Origin: Bacteroidetes bacterium QS_8_68_15
GTDB lineage: Bacteria; Bacteroidota; Rhodothermia; Rhodothermales; Salinibacteraceae
Assembly (NCBI GenBank): GCA_003023245.1
Contig: PXTR01000030.1
Coordinates: 1 to 7,594 of the forward strand
Direction: 5' to 3'
Length of the DNA: 7,594 nt
Notes under the pieces: model-generated
The model's database searches: none
What the model was told of the DNA's origin: nothing
The model's input: the letters and a program-made list of their open reading frames with translations, nothing else
Translations under genes and position numbers: made by a program
In this document: in pieces, positions 4,998-7,594 of the stretch
Position numbering within the stretch: the stretch's first letter is position 1
Layout of the letters: each line of letters starts with the position of its first letter

Positions 4998-5306
4998 TAC
5001 TGAGCCGTGAGCGGCCACCTAAACTTTTCGGATCGGATTCGATGAGGCAGGAAAACACACGAACTGATGCTCAAACGTGTGCATCTGGAGCAGCTTCCGG
5101 ACTATGCGCCGGACTTGAACCCCGACGAAGGCATCTGGCAGTCTCTGAAAAACGTGGAACTCAAAAACGTATGCTGTGAGAAAATCGAGACGTTCAAAAA
5201 GCAATTTCGCTTGGCCTTCGAGCGCCTGCGCCACGAGACCGACATCATCATTGGATGCTTCGGATTGGCAGGCCTCGATCTTTAGCTGTCCATGCACAGC
5301 TCAGTA
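4998..5306 (+). mobile_element. Internally deleted IS630-type element with terminal inverted repeats
   Basis: The left end 4998-5023 (TACTGAGCCGTG...) and the reverse complement of the right end 5281-5306 (TACTGAGCTGTG...) agree at 20 of 26 positions, including 11 of the first 12. Both ends carry the TA dinucleotide that IS630/Tc1-mariner elements target and duplicate. The element is 309 bp, whereas complete copies are about 1 kb. Only the last ~75 codons of the transposase remain, with its stop inside the right inverted repeat, as is common in the family. The N-terminal DNA-binding part and the first two catalytic Asp residues are gone. It could still be mobilised in trans if the ends are recognised. 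Confidence 0.8.
5046..5285 (+). pseudogene. C-terminal fragment of an IS630-family DDE transposase
   Basis: The frame opens after TGA 5043-5045, and ATG 5067 is the first start. It reads VHLEQLPDYAPDLNPDEGIW, QSLKNVELKNVCCEKI and then a helical tail ending GLAGLDL. The LP-x-YAPDLNP-(D/I)-E-x-(V/I)-W motif is the third catalytic block of the DDE_3 domain and retains the Glu. Roughly three quarters of the protein are missing, so it cannot transpose on its own. The stop is TAG 5283-5285. Confidence 0.9.
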
Positions 5307-5344
5307 AAAGTCAAATCGCAGCGCCGAATTTCACCCGCACACCC

Positions 5345-6334
5345 TCACCCCGGATACTGCGCGGCCACCTCCATGGCCTTGTCGCGCATCCGTTCGCGCA
5401 GGTCCTCCGGCTCAATGACTTCCGCGCGCGTGCCATAGCGCAGGAGCCACCGCGCCACGTAGTCGAGGTTCTCGAAGGAAAAGGTGACCTCCACGTCGCC
5501 GCTCTCCTCCAGCTCGCGCTCCTCCTCGATCTGTGCCGGGATGCCGCGGCGGGCCCACTGGTACTCCCGCGCGGTGAAGCGGATGCGGATGCGCCGGTTG
5601 GCGGGGCTCTCCTCGCGCTCCTCGAGGTGCGCCTGCAGGTCGAAGCCCTCCGGCAGGTCGAACCACTCCAGCCCCATGACGCTCATCGTCTCGATGCGGT
5701 CGAGCCGAAAGTTGCGAATCGCCTCGCGCAGGTGGTCGTAGGCGACGAGGTTCCAGTGGTCGGTGTAGTAGACCAGCCCGAGCGGGTCGACCTTGCGGTC
5801 GGTCAGCTCGTCGCGGCTGGGCACGTAGTAGCTCATCTCGAGGGGGTGCTGCTCGGCCACCGCGCGGCTGATGTTGTACCAGCGGCCTTCCTGCTCGCCC
5901 GCGTCCTGGAGGGAGTGCAGCCAGTACGGGTCCAGCACGGTGCGGTCGTTGAGCGCGTCGATGAACTCGCGCACCTTCTCGGGCAGCACCTGGCGGATTT
6001 TGAGCGCCACCTCGTCGGCGTCTTTGCGGAGGCTCTGCTCGGGCTGGAGCTTGACGAACTCGGTCCCCATCAGCAGCGTCGCCGCCTCGCGGGCCGACAG
6101 CATTAGCGGGGGGAGCTGGTAGCCGTCGAGGATCTTGTAGCCGCCGCCCTCGGAGTACGTCAGCGGCACCTCCGCCTCCCCCAGGGCGCGCAGGTCGCGG
6201 AAGATGGTGCGCCGGCTCACGCCGAAGTGGTCCGCGAGGTCGCGCGCGCTCATGTCCGAGCGGTTCTGCAAGAGCAGCACCTCGGCGAAGAGGCGCTCGG
6301 TGCGGTTGAGCGTGCGCTCTTTGTTCGTCGGCAT
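5345..6334 (-). CDS. HTH-WYL domain transcriptional regulator
   Basis: 329 residues, the usual length for this family. A DeoR/HTH_11-type helix-turn-helix lies at about 10-70: ARDLADHFGVSRRTIFRDLR, then a wing with LTYSEGGGYKIL. The WYL domain is at about 155-235, with RKVDPLGLVYYTDHWNLVAY carrying the W-x-L core, followed by IRNFRLDRIETM. A WCX-type C-terminal domain (about 260-329) contains RWLLRYGTRAEVIEPEDLRE. WYL domains sense ligands, often nucleic acids or nucleotides, and the regulators control stress, DNA-damage or defence genes; the target here is unknown. ATG 6334 is chosen because MPTNKERTLNRTERL matches the usual N-terminus; the open frame extends upstream without family similarity. 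It is monocistronic in appearance, with a 224-bp upstream gap that contains a palindrome at 6381-6398. Confidence 0.93.
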   Translation of the reverse strand: MPTNKERTLNRTERLFAEVLLLQNRSDMSARDLADHFGVSRRTIFRDLRALGEAEVPLTYSEGGGYKILDGYQLPPLMLSAREAATLLMGTEFVKLQPEQSLRKDADEVALKIRQVLPEKVREFIDALNDRTVLDPYWLHSLQDAGEQEGRWYNISRAVAEQHPLEMSYYVPSRDELTDRKVDPLGLVYYTDHWNLVAYDHLREAIRNFRLDRIETMSVMGLEWFDLPEGFDLQAHLEEREESPANRRIRIRFTAREYQWARRGIPAQIEEERELEESGDVEVTFSFENLDYVARWLLRYGTRAEVIEPEDLRERMRDKAMEVAAQYPG

Positions 6335-6380
6335 GAGGCGGGCGTGGCGGCGTTTGAATCGGTCGAACAGGGTTTCCCAT

Positions 6381-6398
6381 ACGACACTCGTTTGTCGT
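6381..6398. promoter_or_regulatory. Palindrome upstream of the WYL regulator, possible operator
   Basis: ACGACA-N6-TGTCGT is a perfect 6+6 inverted repeat, 46 bp upstream of the WYL ATG. The dyad size suits a dimeric helix-turn-helix regulator, so autoregulation is possible. No promoter element was identified with confidence. The rest of the 224-bp gap (6335-6558) holds no gene that I can support. Confidence 0.35.
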
Positions 6399-6558
6399 GG
6401 TTTGGATACGGTCGTGTCACGCACGCCCGGACGACGAGGCACTCGGCGCAGTGGGTCGGCGAGGCGGGGGTGACCTTTTCGATCACCATCGCGGACGCCT
6501 CGGTCCGCAGAAAGCGTCTGCGCAGCAGGTTCAGAAGAAGCGGTAGCCGCGCCGTCGG

Positions 6559-6861
6559 CTACGCTTGCTCTGCGAGGCGCTCGTCCAGCAGCGTTCCCGC
6601 CCGCCGGCGGATCTCCTCCTCGCTGACCGGCAGCATTGCGCTCGGGGTGATGACCAGGTGCACCTCACGGTCATTCATGTCGAGCCGTCCGTCGGCGACG
6701 GTCGTCATGAAGCGCTCGACCTTGAAGCGCACGCGGTCGTCGCCGTCCCACCACGTCTCGGCACCGAATTCGTCTTCGAGATCCTGCGCAGCCTCGCCGG
6801 CGCGCGTGCGGATCTCGTCTTTGCTGAAGGAATGCGGACGCGTGATTTCGATGTCGGCCAT
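6559..6861 (-). CDS. Polyhydroxyalkanoic acid system family protein (PHA_gran_rgn-like)
   Basis: 100 residues, no signal peptide. The N-terminus MADIEITRPHSFSKDEIRTR, followed by an amphipathic helix (AAQDLEDEFG), a W-W-DGDDRVRFKVERF strand pair, GRLDMNDREVHLVITPSAML and a closing helix (EEEIRRRAGTLLDERLAEQ), follows the pattern of PF09650/TIGR02610 proteins. In those the order is (M)-x-I-x-x-x-(H/R)-x-(H/L)-S-helix-F-W-x-G...F...GxLxVxxxxVxxxxxLG. Family members are found beside PHA synthesis genes or stand alone; the molecular role is poorly known. No PHA gene is visible here, so the name should not be taken as evidence of PHA storage. It lies 83 bp downstream of the lipoprotein gene on the same strand. 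The 5' flank is a heptad array that begins 4 bp before the start codon. Confidence 0.75.
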   Translation of the reverse strand: MADIEITRPHSFSKDEIRTRAGEAAQDLEDEFGAETWWDGDDRVRFKVERFMTTVADGRLDMNDREVHLVITPSAMLPVSEEEIRRRAGTLLDERLAEQA

Positions 6862-6865
6862 CGGA

Positions 6866-6907
6866 GTTCGGCTTCGGGTTTGGGGTTTTCGGTTTCGGGT
6901 TTCTCAG
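6866..6907. repeat. T/G-rich heptad array directly upstream of the PHA-family gene
   Basis: Six consecutive 7-bp units on the + strand: GTTCGGC, TTCGGGT, TTGGGGT, TTTCGGT, TTCGGGT, TTCTCAG. On the coding strand this is an AACCCGA-like array ending just before ATG 6861. Confidence 0.75.
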
Positions 6908-6914
6908 GCTCCCC

Positions 6915-6946
6915 CCACACTCCCACGCTCCCACACTCCCGCGCTC
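6915..6946. repeat. Four octamers (CCACRCTC-type) over the lipoprotein stop codon
   Basis: CCACACTC, CCACGCTC, CCACACTC, CCGCGCTC follow one another without a gap. The last two bases of the array are the first two of the stop triplet read as TCA (6945-6947). Seven bases separate this array from the heptad array at 6866-6907. Confidence 0.75.
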
Positions 6947-7559
6947 AATAGCCGGGGAAGCGGCGGATGTTGTCGGCGTCGACGCGCTCGGCCTCGAAGT
7001 CGCCGGTGATCTGCACCTCGAAGGGCGCTCCGCCGGACGTGCGCTCCGCGCGGGTGCGACGGAAGTGGAAGGTGCCCTTCACGCGGTCGTCGGAGATGGA
7101 GGCGACGCGCAGCTGCCCCTCGCGGGCGTAGTAGAGCGCCAGAAGCGGACTGCCGAACCGGAGGCGAGCGGCGCCGGCAAAGAAACGCTCCCGCTCCGGC
7201 AGCGCATCGCCCTTCGGGAGCCTCAGGTCGTAGCGCCCCGGCGACGGCACGGCCTCGCGCCCCCACGCCAGGAATACGCCCTCGTCGGAGCTCGGGTCTT
7301 GCTGGGAGAAGGGAAATAGCTCGATGACGAAGCCGCCCTCTCCACCGGCGGAAAAGAGCGCCTGCCCGTCGAGGCGCCCGACGCGCTGCCCATCGTCGAA
7401 GACGCGGGCCCGGAACGTCCCGTCCTCGCCGCCGTCGCCGCCGCCGGAGTCGCAGGCGACCGGCCCGCCGACGAGAAGCATCGCCGCGCCGACCGCCAGA
7501 AGCAGGGCGCACCGACGGCAAATACCGGCGCGACGGGCGTCGGGAGCGGGGGAATCCAT
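6945..7559 (-). CDS. Probable lipoprotein of unknown function
   Basis: 204 residues from ATG 7559. The N-terminus is basic (RRAGICRR), followed by a hydrophobic stretch at about 18-35 and Cys36 in GGPVAC, then a Gly/Asp-rich linker (DSGGGDGGEDG). This is the layout of a lipoprotein signal; Pro at -3 is not the usual Leu, so lipidation is likely but not certain. The mature part is rich in alternating strands (FVIELFPF, RYDLRLP, LRVASISDD, GTFHFRRT, FEVQITGDFEAERV), a pattern common in beta-sandwich or small barrel lipoproteins of Bacteroidota. I do not recognise a named family. An alternative start, GTG 7574, lies five codons upstream with GAGGAG four bases before it, the only clear Shine-Dalgarno-like sequence at any start in the window. 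It probably heads a unit with the PHA-family gene. Confidence 0.75.
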   Translation of the reverse strand: MDSPAPDARRAGICRRCALLLAVGAAMLLVGGPVACDSGGGDGGEDGTFRARVFDDGQRVGRLDGQALFSAGGEGGFVIELFPFSQQDPSSDEGVFLAWGREAVPSPGRYDLRLPKGDALPERERFFAGAARLRFGSPLLALYYAREGQLRVASISDDRVKGTFHFRRTRAERTSGGAPFEVQITGDFEAERVDADNIRRFPGY

Positions 7560-7594
7560 TGGAAAAACGAGCACGCTGCTCCTCGGATGATCTC

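Noticed and set aside
3660..5003. 447-residue open frame on the + strand
   Set aside because: It is antisense to fur, DUF5615 and DUF433, all of which have clear domain signatures on the minus strand; the frame stays open because of high GC.
5255..6106. 283-residue open frame on the + strand
   Set aside because: It is antisense to the WYL regulator, composed mostly of Leu/Val/Ala/His typical of a mirror frame, with no domain.
6469..6487. Hairpin GGTGA/TCACC as a terminator or operator
   Set aside because: Only five base pairs, with a nine-base loop and no following T run; expected by chance in a window of this size.
6335..6558. tRNA or small gene between the WYL and PHA-family genes
   Set aside because: No cloverleaf with a T-loop GTTCRA block could be found and the open frames lack coding character.
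6227..7009. 260-residue open frame on the + strand
   Set aside because: It crosses three minus-strand genes, the heptad array and the intergenic gap; Arg/Ser-rich without domains.

Overview
The window looks like a stretch of chromosome from a GC-rich member of the Bacteroidota, most plausibly the Rhodothermia/Salinibacter side of that phylum. This is an inference, based on high GC, a membrane-anchored PASTA protein, a PyrR-type phosphoribosyltransferase, a WYL regulator and a Cys-rich Fur homologue, and on the near absence of Shine-Dalgarno sequences in front of the start codons. No rRNA, tRNA or CRISPR array is visible.

Layout from left to right. (1) The C-terminal end of a beta-propeller-like protein (+, 2-385). 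(2) A kilobase without an intact gene (386-1397). It holds a broken MazF/PemK-type toxin gene on the minus strand and, further right, a structured GC-rich segment with a rho-independent terminator that belongs to no visible gene. (3) A convergent pair: a three-PASTA membrane protein (+, 1398-2225) and pyrR (-, 2295-2810). Both stop codons lie inside a 7-bp-periodic repeat. (4) A small unrecognised ORF (+, 2934-3245) whose 3' end runs antisense into a truncated Uma2-family gene (-). (5) A Fur-family metalloregulator (-, 3570-4070). (6) A DUF433/DUF5615 toxin-antitoxin-like pair (-, 4203-4853). The antitoxin-like gene is intact and the PIN-like toxin is frameshifted by a 20-bp tandem duplication. 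Two 47-bp near-identical palindromic direct repeats bracket the pair. (7) A 309-bp internally deleted IS630-type element with recognisable terminal inverted repeats and TA ends (4998-5306). (8) A minus-strand run of a WYL regulator, a polyhydroxyalkanoic-acid-system family protein and a probable lipoprotein.

The housekeeping and regulatory genes (PASTA, pyrR, fur, WYL, PHA-family, lipoprotein) look intact. All four selfish or accessory effector genes are damaged: MazF-like, Uma2, DUF5615 and the IS630 transposase. Three of them carry exact short tandem duplications (4, 21 and 20 bp); the 4-bp and 20-bp copies break the frame and the 21-bp copy keeps it. Several intergenic gaps are built from distinct 7-bp or 8-bp periodic arrays that touch start or stop codons. 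I see no new multi-gene system. The strongest signals are this pattern of decay, the repeat-bracketed toxin-antitoxin cassette and the heptad/octad arrays.
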